A DNA stretch of 49,780 nucleotides from Gammaproteobacteria bacterium (GCA_028598985.1 JAQRMV010000001.1:1-49780), one strand, 5' to 3'. Counted from the stretch's first letter, positions 1 to 8,118 are shown. The notes: generated by a model from the letters alone, not told the origin. Numbers and translations: made by a program.

Positions 1-2
1 CT

Positions 3-56
3 TACAAAGAGCAAGAAGTGAAAGGCGGTTCTTTCACTACCATTAAGGTTCACTAA
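3..56 (+). CDS. C-terminal end of an unidentified protein (partial, cut by window edge)
   Basis: Only the last 17 codons are visible, in frame 3, ending KGGSFTTIKVH and TAA. The frame is open from the window edge and is followed 18 bases later by a strong intrinsic terminator, which supports it as a genuine gene end. The fragment is too short for me to name a family. Confidence 0.6.
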   Translation, partial: YKEQEVKGGSFTTIKVH

Positions 57-74
57 GCACTCGCTTAATGCCTT

Positions 75-112
75 AAAAAACCCGCCTTAGAGTGATCTAA
101 TGCGGGTTTTTT
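75..112 (+). terminator. Rho-independent terminator after the left-edge gene
   Basis: The 11-base arms AAAAAACCCGC (75-85) and GCGGGTTTTTT (102-112) pair perfectly. A further inner pairing TTAG/CTAA (87-90 with 97-100) lies beyond one mismatch. The A-run / T-run symmetry means it could also work in the opposite direction. Confidence 0.9.
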
Positions 113-254
113 GTGCCTGCTATTTTTGTTAAAAATTTATTATGGAACCTCGAGGTTCTTCTGACATTGCAAAGCTCGCCTGAAGCGATTCATACGATTT
201 TTTATATACAGGATGTAGGGTATGCCGCGGTGATATGGATGTCATGGAGCGGCG

Positions 255-1043
255 ATGATGAATACTATGCTCTTAAACACCCCGCAATCGCTCACTGTTC
301 TCTACCAAGATAAAGACCTTGTAGCCATCAACAAACCCAGTGGGTTATTAGTGCACCGTAGCCCTATTGATAAACGCGAAACCCGCTTTGCCGTGCAAGA
401 GTTGCGTAATCAACTAGGCCAGCACGTGTACCCCTTGCATAGGCTCGATAAACCCACCTCTGGGGTATTGGTGTTTGCGTTGTCTAGTGAAGTGGCCCGT
501 TTTTACGGCCAACAGTTTCAAGAGCATGAAGTGCGCAAAACTTATTTGGCCCTAGTAAGAGGGTACGGCCCTGATCAGCTAAGCATTGACCATGCCTTAA
601 AAGATGAAGCCGATGACTACGCAGGCATTGCGGGGGGTGGCGAAGCTAAGCAAGCCTTAACCCACGTGCAATGTTTGCAGAAGTTTGCAATACCACTCAC
701 CGTAGACCGTTACCCGACCACACGCTTATCATTAATGCAGTGTCAGCCCATTACTGGGCGAAAACATCAGCTCAGGCGCCATTTAAAGTACATAGGGCAT
801 CCTATTGTAGGGGATTCCCGTCATGGCAAAGGTTTGCTCAATCGGGCCTGTGAAGGCTATTTTGGAGCAGGGCGCTTATGGTTAGCTTGTACACAAATGG
901 TGCTTACACAAGCAGATGGCAGTGAGTTGAAAATTAATGCGCCTTTGGAGGCGGATTTTGCGAAGCTGTTGTTGGGGTTGCAAGAGGGTGTGAGTTCCCA
1001 CGCGGAGCATATCTCGTTCCCACGCTCTGCGTGGGAATGCTGA
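255..1043 (+). CDS. truC: tRNA pseudouridine synthase C (RluA family)
   Basis: Isomerises uridine 65 of tRNA to pseudouridine in the cytoplasm. The protein (262 aa) has the RluA-family catalytic motif HRLDKPTSG at residues 62-70, with Asp65 as the expected nucleophile, and the RYPTTR and TGRKHQLRRHL blocks typical of TruC. No S4 domain is present, which separates it from RluC/RluD. The ATG at 255 follows GGAGCGGCG. The native protein probably ends near residue 246. The last 16 residues (SSHAEHISFPRSAWEC) are read entirely from two copies of the palindromic repeat found elsewhere in the window, so the original stop codon has been replaced. It stands alone, convergent with livM. Family assignment is secure; TruC rather than another small RluA member is likely. 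Confidence 0.9.
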   Translation: MMNTMLLNTPQSLTVLYQDKDLVAINKPSGLLVHRSPIDKRETRFAVQELRNQLGQHVYPLHRLDKPTSGVLVFALSSEVARFYGQQFQEHEVRKTYLALVRGYGPDQLSIDHALKDEADDYAGIAGGGEAKQALTHVQCLQKFAIPLTVDRYPTTRLSLMQCQPITGRKHQLRRHLKYIGHPIVGDSRHGKGLLNRACEGYFGAGRLWLACTQMVLTQADGSELKINAPLEADFAKLLLGLQEGVSSHAEHISFPRSAWEC

Positions 1044-1076
1044 GGCGCTGAGAGTTCCCACGCGGAGCATGGGAAC
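994..1076. repeat. Cluster of three palindromic repeat units (cluster A)
   Basis: Three copies of a 23-base imperfect palindrome: 994-1010 (partial, right arm missing), 1016-1038 (loop TCT) and 1054-1076 (loop GGA). The arms are GTTCCCACGC and GCRTGGGAAC. The first two lie inside the 3-prime end of truC and the third lies between truC and livM. Spacing and alternation of loop type resemble REP/BIME-style extragenic elements. The same element recurs at 7985-8104, 10906-10928, 11215-11282 and 49754-49768. Confidence 0.9.
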
Positions 1077-1098
1077 TAGGTAGTCGTCAGCCGCAAAC

Positions 1099-2487
1099 CT
1101 AAACCGAGTGCAAACGAGTTTCTTCTGGAATAATACCTTTAGGCATAAAGCGCATGGTGAGTAACAGGGTTAAGCCCATGATGAACAAGCGTAGGTGCGG
1201 TGCGCTTTTGAGTAAATGCGCACGCAAGTCGCTAGCTTGATCCATACCCATGGTGACTAGATCCATAAAGGCAATAGACAGTGGTTCTGCTTCAATCCAC
1301 ATAAACCAAATAAAGAAGCCACCAAATACCGCACCTAAGTTATTGCCACTGCCTCCAATTATCACCATTAGCCAAACTAAAAAGGTAAAGCGTAATGGTT
1401 GGTATGAAGTCGGGGTAAACTGACCATCGAGTGTAACCAGCATAGCGCCTGCAATACCTACCACAGCACTGCCTAATACAAACACTTGTAGGTGCTGACG
1501 GACTACGTTTTTGCCCATGGCATTGGCGGCTTCTTCGTTGTCACGAATAGCTCGCATCATACGGCCCCATGGCGAATTGAGGGCTTTCATGCTCAGTAGC
1601 AAAACAGCCACTAATACCACAGTAAATAAGCCGGTGTAGCATAACTTCACAAAGATGCTTGAGCTTTGAATAACCAATTGGTGTAAAGCTTCGGCTCGGT
1701 CGTTGTCTGCAAGGGCTGCTAGGCGGCCACTAAACAATGATTGCACCATGTCAATGAACCAGGGCGTGGTTTGTAAATCCAATTCAAAAGGCACAGGGCG
1801 GCGGTCTAATCCGGCCACGTTTTTCACCCCACGGGCTAGCCAATCTTCATTCTTTAATACGGCAATGATGATTTCAGAAATGCCCAAGGTGGCTATAGCC
1901 AAATAGTCTGAGCGTAAGCCTAGGGTGATTTTGCCCACCACCCATGCTACGCCAGCGGCCATTACACCACCTAAAATCCAGGAAAAGATAATCGGCATGC
2001 CCATGCCACCCAGGAAGCCAGAAGTGGCAGGGTTTACGCTTTCTATGGCGTTAACTGCTGGTTCGTAAAAGTGGTTGATGGTGAAGAATGCGCCAATGTA
2101 CAACACGGTTAAAGCAACCCTACGCTGCCAGCTAGCGGCCATGTTCCGATACACTAAAATCGATAAGATAATAGTGATAACCACTAAAATAAAGCTAACG
2201 GCCATGCCTTGGCCACCCACAGACCAGGCTTCTAATACCGGTGCTTCAGACACTAATACAGCGGCTAGACCACCCAGTGCGGTAAAACCCATTACGCCTA
2301 AATTCAGAAGGCCGGCGTAACCCCATTGAATGTTTACACCCAAAGACATGACGGCAGAAATAAGGCACAGGTTTAAAATCGCCAAAGCATATGGCCAAGA
2401 CTGCCCCATGCCTACCGCAAGGAGTAATAGCGCCATTACTGCAAAAGCTAAAGGCGCGCGATTTTGTTGACTCAATAATTCATTCAT
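1099..2487 (-). CDS. livM: Branched-chain amino acid-type ABC transporter permease (LivM family)
   Basis: Inner-membrane permease subunit of a HAAT-family importer. At 462 aa it is longer than many LivM proteins (roughly 320-430). Hydrophobic segments run through the protein. The region around residues 190-225 (SDYLAIATLGISEI) is the conserved LivM permease core, and the C-terminal part carries GGSGNNLGAVFGG. Extra hydrophilic sequence around residues 220-275 contributes to the length. Its start overlaps the livH stop by one base (TAATG on the minus strand), so it is probably translationally coupled. It is the last gene of livGFHM; repeat cluster A follows. Substrate is inferred from the family only; urea or short-chain amide transporters look similar. 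Confidence 0.87.
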   Translation of the reverse strand: MNELLSQQNRAPLAFAVMALLLLAVGMGQSWPYALAILNLCLISAVMSLGVNIQWGYAGLLNLGVMGFTALGGLAAVLVSEAPVLEAWSVGGQGMAVSFILVVITIILSILVYRNMAASWQRRVALTVLYIGAFFTINHFYEPAVNAIESVNPATSGFLGGMGMPIIFSWILGGVMAAGVAWVVGKITLGLRSDYLAIATLGISEIIIAVLKNEDWLARGVKNVAGLDRRPVPFELDLQTTPWFIDMVQSLFSGRLAALADNDRAEALHQLVIQSSSIFVKLCYTGLFTVVLVAVLLLSMKALNSPWGRMMRAIRDNEEAANAMGKNVVRQHLQVFVLGSAVVGIAGAMLVTLDGQFTPTSYQPLRFTFLVWLMVIIGGSGNNLGAVFGGFFIWFMWIEAEPLSIAFMDLVTMGMDQASDLRAHLLKSAPHLRLFIMGLTLLLTMRFMPKGIIPEETRLHSV

Positions 2488-3509
2488 TAGATGGATTGCC
2501 CCTTAAAGATACCCGTTGGACGTATCAACAACACCACCACAAGGATGATAAAGGACACAGCAAACTTATAATCGGTGGATAAGAACTGCATCAACCCCGT
2601 AGGCTCTAATGATTCTGGCATTAGGTAGATGAAGAACTTTTTGTAAGCGTAAGTCACAATAACTTCGGAAAAAGCAATCACGAAACCGCCCACAACGGCG
2701 CCTATAGGACTGCCAATACCCCCAACAATGGCCGCTGCAAACATAGGCAATAACAACATAAAGTAGGTAAAGGGTTTAAAACTTTTATCTAAGCCGTATA
2801 AAGTGCCGGCAGTGGTGGCTAAAGCCGCCACAATAATCCAAGTGATAAATACCACGCGATCTGGGTTGATACCAGACAATAGGGCTAAGTCTTTGTTGTC
2901 AGAAAATGCCCGCATGGCTTTACCTGTGCGGGTTTTTTGTAAGAAGTAAAACAACGCGGCCACGGCAATAAGAGTCACAGTTAAGGTAAGTACTTGAGTA
3001 GACTTCAGTGCTAACCCTTCGCTTAAACCGGTGAACTCTTTAAACTCGCGAGATCGGAAAAGAAACTTGGTGCCGTCCATAAAACGCTGATCGTTAGGGC
3101 CGATGATAAAGCGCACAATGGCGTTGGTCATAAACATAACACCGGTAGACACAATCACAAAAATAACCGGGTCGCTATTTTTAGTGCGGTAAAATGTATA
3201 CACGGTTTTATCAAACATTAGGCTTAGGCCAATGGCACCTATAATACCAAAGGGCAGGGCAAGCAGTGCTGTGGGTAGTGGCCCAAAGCTAATACCCATC
3301 GACTGAAATCCCCAAGTCACAAGGATGACGCACATGGTGCCAAAAGCCATTAAGTCGCCGTGGGCAAAGTTAGAAAAACGTAGAATGCTGTAAACAAGCG
3401 TAATTCCCAATGCGCCAAGGGCAAGTTGAGCACCGTAAGATGCTGCAGGGATTAACACAAAGTTAGAAAAAAGCACGATGGCATTTAAAATATCAGTAAA
3501 TTCTGGCAT
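2487..3509 (-). CDS. livH: Branched-chain amino acid-type ABC transporter permease (LivH family)
   Basis: Second permease subunit (340 aa), expected to pair with LivM in the inner membrane. The N-terminal region contains GALGITLVYSILRFSNFAHGDLM-like sequence (residues about 32-55), the LivH hallmark. A second hallmark, GGIGSPIGAVVGG, lies near residue 265, with multiple hydrophobic helices throughout. It begins three bases after the livF stop and its own stop overlaps the livM start, so the four genes form one transcription unit. Family is certain; the transported solute is not determinable from sequence. Confidence 0.88.
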   Translation of the reverse strand: MPEFTDILNAIVLFSNFVLIPAASYGAQLALGALGITLVYSILRFSNFAHGDLMAFGTMCVILVTWGFQSMGISFGPLPTALLALPFGIIGAIGLSLMFDKTVYTFYRTKNSDPVIFVIVSTGVMFMTNAIVRFIIGPNDQRFMDGTKFLFRSREFKEFTGLSEGLALKSTQVLTLTVTLIAVAALFYFLQKTRTGKAMRAFSDNKDLALLSGINPDRVVFITWIIVAALATTAGTLYGLDKSFKPFTYFMLLLPMFAAAIVGGIGSPIGAVVGGFVIAFSEVIVTYAYKKFFIYLMPESLEPTGLMQFLSTDYKFAVSFIILVVVLLIRPTGIFKGQSI

Positions 3510-3512
3510 GGA

Positions 3513-4217
3513 TTAGCCTCCCAAAAAGGTGCGGCGCACCACAGGATCAGCCAGCAGCTCGTCGCCACTGCCTGTGTGTTTATTGGTGCCGGTCACTAGC
3601 ACATAACCTTTGTCGGCAATGTTCAAAGCTTGAGCTGCATTTTGTTCAACCATCAACACGGCAATACCTTGTTGTTTCACTTCTAAAATACGGTCAAACA
3701 GTTCGTCCATCACGATAGGTGAAACACCCGCCGTAGGTTCATCAAGCATCAATACGCTAGGTTGCGTCATCATGGCACGGCCTACGGCAACTTGTTGACG
3801 TTGACCGCCAGACAGTTCGCCGGCGTTTTGACGACGTTTTTCTTTAAGAATAGGGAATAGGTCGTAGATCTGTTCCATGGTCTCAGTGAAGTCGTCGGTA
3901 CGAAGGAAGGCGCCCATCTCTAGATTTTCTTCTACGGTCATGCCGCCAAAAACGTTATGGGTTTGTGGTACAAAGGCAATGCCTTCGCTAACACGATCTT
4001 GTGGAGACATGTGGGTAATGTCTTTGCCACCTAAAGTGACACTGCCTTCACGTAAATCCAGCATGCCCAGTAAGGCTTTCATGGCGGTAGACTTGCCAGC
4101 ACCATTGGGGCCAACGATAACCGCCACTTCGCCTTTGTCTACGGACAAAGAACAGCCGTTCAAAATGTCTGCGCCACCGTAGCCGCCACGCAATTGATCT
4201 GCAACTAAGTAGCTCAT
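3513..4217 (-). CDS. livF: ABC transporter ATP-binding protein (LivF family)
   Basis: Cytoplasmic ATPase (234 aa, normal for LivF) energising the importer. Walker A GPNGAGKST is at residues 36-44, the signature is LSGGQRQQVAVGRA, and Walker B is LMLDEPTAGVSP. The family-specific FVPQTHNVFGGMTVEENL block follows the Q-loop. The start overlaps the end of livG (ATGA arrangement). Confidence 0.92.
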   Translation of the reverse strand: MSYLVADQLRGGYGGADILNGCSLSVDKGEVAVIVGPNGAGKSTAMKALLGMLDLREGSVTLGGKDITHMSPQDRVSEGIAFVPQTHNVFGGMTVEENLEMGAFLRTDDFTETMEQIYDLFPILKEKRRQNAGELSGGQRQQVAVGRAMMTQPSVLMLDEPTAGVSPIVMDELFDRILEVKQQGIAVLMVEQNAAQALNIADKGYVLVTGTNKHTGSGDELLADPVVRRTFLGG

Positions 4218-4996
4218 GCTTTTGTCTCCGGCTTATTCTTTAGTCCAGTACCCAAGTAAGCTTCAATAACAGCCTCGTTAGAAGTTACTTCAGCGGCGGT
4301 GCCTTGGGCCAATACAGAACCTTCTGCCATAACGATAACGGGATCACACAAACGGCCAATGAAGTCCATGTCGTGTTCAATCATACAAAAGGTATAACCT
4401 TTTTCTTGGTTCAAGCGGACAATGGCTTCACCAATTTCGCGTAATAGTGAGCGGTTTACACCCGCCCCTACTTCATCCAGTAATACCACCTTGGCATCCA
4501 CCATCATGGTGCGGCCAAGTTCTAATAGCTTCTTTTGGCCACCCGAAAGGTTGCCTGCCAATTCTTGTGCCACATGGCCTAAATTGAGGAAGTCGATCAC
4601 TTCCATGGCCTTGTCACGCACCTTGGCTTCTTGTTCACGGACCATAGATGGGCGAAACCAGGCGTCCATGAGCTTTTCTCCGGCCTGCTGTGACGGCACC
4701 ATCATCAGGTTTTCTAACACCGTTAAGGTGCCAAATTCGTGGGCGATTTGGAAGGTGCGTAGCAAACCTTTATGGAATAATTCATAAGGGGGCACGCCGG
4801 TCACATTTTCACCGTCTAGGTAGATATGGCCTGATGTTGGCGTTAAGTTGCCAGCAATCATGTTGAATAGTGTTGTTTTTCCGGCGCCATTAGGGCCGAT
4901 GAGTCCTGTAATAGACCCTTTAGCGATTTCGATGGAGGCGTTGTTAACGGCATGTACACCGCCAAAACGTTTACTCACTGATTCGACTTTGATCAT
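4214..4996 (-). CDS. livG: ABC transporter ATP-binding protein (LivG family)
   Basis: Second ATPase of the importer. I place the start at the ATG at 4996 (MIKVESVSKRFGG), because AGGAT lies five bases upstream; a longer in-frame start at 5047 adds 17 residues that do not look like LivG. Walker A GPNGAGKTT, signature LSGGQKKLLELGRT and Walker B VVLLDEVGAGVN are present. The long helical segment between Q-loop and signature is typical of LivG. First gene of the unit. A small hairpin (CCGAC/GTCGG arms, 5087-5102) lies in the upstream leader; its role is unknown. No periplasmic binding-protein gene is next to it. Confidence 0.9.
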   Translation of the reverse strand: MIKVESVSKRFGGVHAVNNASIEIAKGSITGLIGPNGAGKTTLFNMIAGNLTPTSGHIYLDGENVTGVPPYELFHKGLLRTFQIAHEFGTLTVLENLMMVPSQQAGEKLMDAWFRPSMVREQEAKVRDKAMEVIDFLNLGHVAQELAGNLSGGQKKLLELGRTMMVDAKVVLLDEVGAGVNRSLLREIGEAIVRLNQEKGYTFCMIEHDMDFIGRLCDPVIVMAEGSVLAQGTAAEVTSNEAVIEAYLGTGLKNKPETKA

Positions 4997-5221
4997 GGGT
5001 GATCCTGTTGTCTGCAAGGTGTTAAAGTTGGTTTTTGTATTAACCAAAACTGATCGTTTTTCTAGTTATGTGTTATTGCAATAAAACCGACACAGTGGTC
5101 GGCTCTATATCTGCGCAATTATACGGATTAACGATAGACAGGAAAAGACAACAGTGCTTAAAAATGATGCCAATGACAACTTTTCGACAACAGACGTCGC
5201 TGAGCGTACATTATTCATCGA

Positions 5222-5492
5222 TTAAGATCGGTATGAATCATCTTGCTGGTCAAGAACAGCCATGATTTGGTTTAAATGCTGTTGGGCAAAATTAAAGCTA
5301 TAATTTTCCCATTGTTGGGCGGTTTTTTCTGCTATGTTGTGACTTACACAAAAACTACTGGCCGTCAGCAGACACTGCGAAACTAAAGTGATTAGCTATG
5401 GATTCATGCATATCCATGTGTGCGGTCCATCTAAAACAAGCCGCAAGTTCTATACGTGTTTGCAGCATGGAGGTGGTTTGCGGGATAGGCAT
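5222..5492 (-). pseudogene. Decayed class II aldolase/adducin-family gene (internal deletion, nonsense codon, frame change)
   Basis: On the minus strand, an ATG at 5492 opens 45 codons that read like the N-terminus of proteobacterial class II aldolase/adducin proteins: RIELAACFRWTAHMDMHES followed by IANHFSFAVSADGQ. A TAG stop follows at 5355-5357. One frame over, directly downstream, sequence down to TAA at 5222 reads like the C-terminus of the same family (HNIAEKTAQQWENY ... LDQQDDSYRS). The members I recall are about 250 residues long, so about 160 middle residues, including the metal-binding histidines, are gone. The junction falls in a T-rich run near 5350. This explains most of the otherwise empty 5048-5564 stretch. 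Family recognition is from memory and should be checked by translated search. Confidence 0.72.
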
Positions 5493-5564
5493 AATGAATA
5501 CCAGTTGTTTAGTGCTTTAATGTTGGTGATAATAGTGCCCTTATTCCGTTATGTGAAGTAAATT

Positions 5565-5891
5565 ATGGCCGCTGAACAACCCCGCAATCCATTGCATGGC
5601 ATTAAACTAGAGCAAGTGGTGACTGATTTGGTGGATACCTTTGGTTGGGAAATCTTGGCAGAACAAGTGAATGTAAATTGTTTTCGGTCTAACCCAACGG
5701 TTAAATCAAGCCTTAAGTTTTTGCGGAAAACCCAATGGGCTAGAGATAAAGTAGAATCTTTATATGTGTATGCCATTATTCGTGGTAAACCACTTAAACC
5801 CCAATTTAATCAATTGCCTAAAGAGTCAAAAAAGGCACCATTGTCACAGCAAGGTAAGCAAAATAGCCATATTTGGAAAACCCCTAGTTAG
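5565..5891 (+). CDS. VF530/DUF2132 family small protein
   Basis: A 108-aa cytoplasmic protein. Residues about 7-70 match the VF530 (DUF2132) fold signature NPLHGIKLEQVVTDLV ... FGWEILA ... NCFRSNPTVKSSLKFLRKTQWAR. A DNA- or nucleic-acid-binding role has been suggested for the family from its structure, but its function is not established. The basic C-terminal tail (KPQFNQLPKESKKAPLS) goes beyond the usual domain. It converges with the decarboxylase gene and overlaps its 3-prime end by eight bases. Confidence 0.85.
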   Translation: MAAEQPRNPLHGIKLEQVVTDLVDTFGWEILAEQVNVNCFRSNPTVKSSLKFLRKTQWARDKVESLYVYAIIRGKPLKPQFNQLPKESKKAPLSQQGKQNSHIWKTPS

Positions 5892-7290
5892 CCACTAACT
5901 GGTTGCCAAATTCTAGGCAGTGACCCAATAACCGCTGTATGTCTTTTTCTTGGGTGTCACCATTGGCTAGTATCAGTCGAATGCCAGTTTCACCTTGGTA
6001 TTTGGCGTAGTCTACATAAGCACAACCTTGGGCTTGCATGTGTTTACACAGGGCTATATTTAGCTCCCTTAGCTGTGCTTGGTTCAGCGGTGTTAGCGGG
6101 CGGTATTGAAACAACACGTTTAGGTACACCGCAGGGGCAATCATATGCAACTTATCCGATGCGCTTATTTGGTCCACGCAATAGTGTTTTAACGCTTGCA
6201 ACCGGTTTACTTTGTCTGCAAAACCATGGCTACCAATAGCCTTCCAACTTAACCAAAGCTTTAGTGCATCTGCACGGCGGCCACACTGGATGGATTTTTG
6301 GCCTAAGTTATAGTCTGCGTTTTCATCGCTGTGGAATAAGTAATCGTCACCGCCACCAGCACAGGTTTGTTCTAACATGCCTCTATGCCGAGTTAGAATC
6401 ACTGCGGCGGTAATCGGTACATTCATCAGTTTGTGAGCATCCCACGAAAAAGAGTCTGCAAGCTGGCACCCTTTAAGTAGGTGTTTGTGCTGCTGCGAAA
6501 ATAACACAGGGGCGCCCCATGCGCCGTCTATGTGTAACCAAAGGTTATATTGATCGGCAATGGCTGCGCATTCGGGTATGGGGTCAAATGCACCGGTCAC
6601 CGTGGTGCCTGCGGTAAGGCCAATATAAAACGGCTTGTGACCTTTTTGAAGACTGGTTTCTATAGCAGTAGTGAGTGCCGCAGGGCAAAGTTTTCCTTGA
6701 TCATCCGAAGCTACAGCGATTAAGTTGTCGGTGCCTATACCTAATAAATTAACGGCTTTTTGGGAGGAATAATGGGCTTGGTCGGAAACCAAAGCGACTA
6801 AGGTTTGATTGCCAAAACCCTGAGTTTTGATATTTGGTAAGCCATGATGACGAGCCATCATCATGGCTATTAGGTTAGCTTGGCTACCACCCGATACCAT
6901 AACTCCATCACCGGATTGTGTGTGGCTAGTAAAACCCACTAAACGGTTCAGTTGTTCTACCAGCTCTAGCTCCATTAGTGTGGCTACTGGGCTAACTTGG
7001 TAGGTGTGCATATTGGCATTGCTTAAACTGGTGACCCAGTCGCCTAATAATGCAGGGTTGTTACGGCCGGAATACAATAATTTAAAAAAGTCTACTTGGG
7101 CGGTATCGGGTTGGTAATTTAAATAATGCCCAGCTGCTTGTTTAAGGTCTTCTAGTTCTGTTCCTTTTTTGCCCAGGCTAAGATTAATTATTTGTTTGAG
7201 CTGTTCAGCTTTAATAGGCTTGCTTACTGGGCGATCTTGCTGCAAATATTGCTGCGCAAGTTGTTCAAATATGTCGAGGTATTGTTGCAC
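5884..7290 (-). CDS. PLP-dependent group II amino acid decarboxylase
   Basis: A 468-aa cytoplasmic enzyme of the glutamate / aromatic-L-amino-acid / diaminobutyrate decarboxylase fold. Seen: GVMVSGGSQANLIAM (cofactor phosphate region, residues about 129-143), TAGTTVTGAFDP, HIDGAWGAP (residues 253-261; Asp contacts the pyridine N), and SWDAHKLMN with Lys287 as the Schiff-base lysine. The C-terminal domain is short compared with eukaryotic members. Nearest functional classes would be diaminobutyrate, aspartate or tyrosine/aromatic decarboxylases. I cannot choose the substrate. No pathway partner is adjacent. Confidence 0.85.
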   Translation of the reverse strand: MQQYLDIFEQLAQQYLQQDRPVSKPIKAEQLKQIINLSLGKKGTELEDLKQAAGHYLNYQPDTAQVDFFKLLYSGRNNPALLGDWVTSLSNANMHTYQVSPVATLMELELVEQLNRLVGFTSHTQSGDGVMVSGGSQANLIAMMMARHHGLPNIKTQGFGNQTLVALVSDQAHYSSQKAVNLLGIGTDNLIAVASDDQGKLCPAALTTAIETSLQKGHKPFYIGLTAGTTVTGAFDPIPECAAIADQYNLWLHIDGAWGAPVLFSQQHKHLLKGCQLADSFSWDAHKLMNVPITAAVILTRHRGMLEQTCAGGGDDYLFHSDENADYNLGQKSIQCGRRADALKLWLSWKAIGSHGFADKVNRLQALKHYCVDQISASDKLHMIAPAVYLNVLFQYRPLTPLNQAQLRELNIALCKHMQAQGCAYVDYAKYQGETGIRLILANGDTQEKDIQRLLGHCLEFGNQLVAN

Positions 7291-7385
7291 GTAGTGTCCT
7301 TTATAAAGGCAAATTGCGTTGTAGGGTTAGGGCGTTTGTGTTACTTTTCGCATCCGGACAAGCACCAATATTTAGGCTACCTTTA

Positions 7386-7976
7386 ATGGCTTCATCTGAT
7401 AGCACCCCACTTTCTAGCTTTGAAAAACATGGCAAAGTATCTGTTTGGTGTTCTAGCATAAGTTACGACACTATTCCCGACAGCTATTTTGAAGAAAACG
7501 ATGACGGGCTAGACGCTTGGGCTCGAAATTTTAATATCAGCCAATACGACCATGAAAACATGGAGACTAATGGCGTGGCAAGTGGCACGGCATCAGTTAA
7601 GAGTATTGTTGAAGATTGTTCTTATTCCAGTGGTTATGGTGAAGGGGTTATCCATAAAATAAACAAAATGGGGCACCTAGAAATCAGTTGGCTTATTTTG
7701 TTATTTGACTTTGAATATCGTAATAAAATTACCAAAATACATGAAGACGAATACGTGCAATATGTGGGTTCTTTTGTGTATGACATGGATGCCATTAGTT
7801 TGGCGGAGCAAGATGAACTTACTGCCGCCCGTGAAGAAAAACTGCGTATAGAATCTCAGTTGGCATTAGATATTGCCGCTGCTGTTGAATTAGAAGCCGT
7901 ATCAGCACCAAAAGAAGCTGAACCTGAAGCGCCTAAAGTTGCCCCGAAAAGCAACAATCCTTGGCTTAAGTCCTAA
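7386..7976 (+). CDS. Imm22-like immunity-family protein with a charged C-terminal tail
   Basis: I start it at the ATG at 7386 (MASSDSTPL, 196 aa); the frame is open further upstream but reads as unlikely protein. Residues about 15-130 resemble the Imm22 family: KVSVWCSS, a Glu/Asp-rich DSYFEENDDGLDAWARNFNI segment, an EDCSYSSGYGE segment and ILLFDFEY ... YVGSFVYD. Members are thought to be immunity proteins of polymorphic toxins. After residue 145 the protein becomes Ala/Glu/Lys/Pro-rich (QLALDIAAAVELEAV ... PKEAEPEAPKVAP), a linker-like tail not typical of the domain. No toxin gene is adjacent and palindromic repeats follow immediately. Family call is moderate. Confidence 0.6.
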   Translation: MASSDSTPLSSFEKHGKVSVWCSSISYDTIPDSYFEENDDGLDAWARNFNISQYDHENMETNGVASGTASVKSIVEDCSYSSGYGEGVIHKINKMGHLEISWLILLFDFEYRNKITKIHEDEYVQYVGSFVYDMDAISLAEQDELTAAREEKLRIESQLALDIAAAVELEAVSAPKEAEPEAPKVAPKSNNPWLKS

Positions 7977-7984
7977 CTCGAGAA

Positions 7985-8104
7985 GTTCCCACGCGGAGCA
8001 TGGGAACTAGGTATGTGCGGGTGTTGGGGTTTCTCGTTCCCACGCTCTGCGTGGGAATGCACAGGTGTTGGGGTAGGAATCAGTTCCCACGGGGGCATGG
8101 GAAC
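7985..8104. repeat. Cluster of three palindromic repeat units (cluster B)
   Basis: Copies at 7985-8007 (loop GGA), 8036-8058 (loop TCT) and 8083-8104 (variant loop, 22 bases). Loop types alternate as in cluster A, and the spacers share the wording GGTGTTGGGGT. The cluster lies between the convergent 3-prime ends of the Imm22-like gene and the ureohydrolase gene. Confidence 0.9.
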
Positions 8105-8118
8105 TAGGTATAAAACAG

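Noticed and set aside
113-313. 66-aa open frame before truC
   Set aside because: It starts in the terminator tail with a non-ATG codon, has no ribosome-binding site and overlaps truC in another frame.
882-1070. 62-aa minus-strand open frame
   Set aside because: It is a translation of the repeats plus antisense of truC; the MLRVGT/FPRRAWER wording is repeat-derived.
994-1076. Repeat clusters as a CRISPR array
   Set aside because: Units are palindromes with irregular, partly shared spacers, alternate in loop type, and have no cas genes nearby.
1054-1076. Palindromic repeat as intrinsic terminator for truC or livM
   Set aside because: The stem is strong but no T-run follows on either strand, so it is not a standard Rho-independent terminator, though it may affect mRNA stability.
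5068-5265. 65-aa plus-strand frame upstream of livG
   Set aside because: Non-ATG start, weak composition, and its 3-prime part overlaps the aldolase remnant on the other strand.
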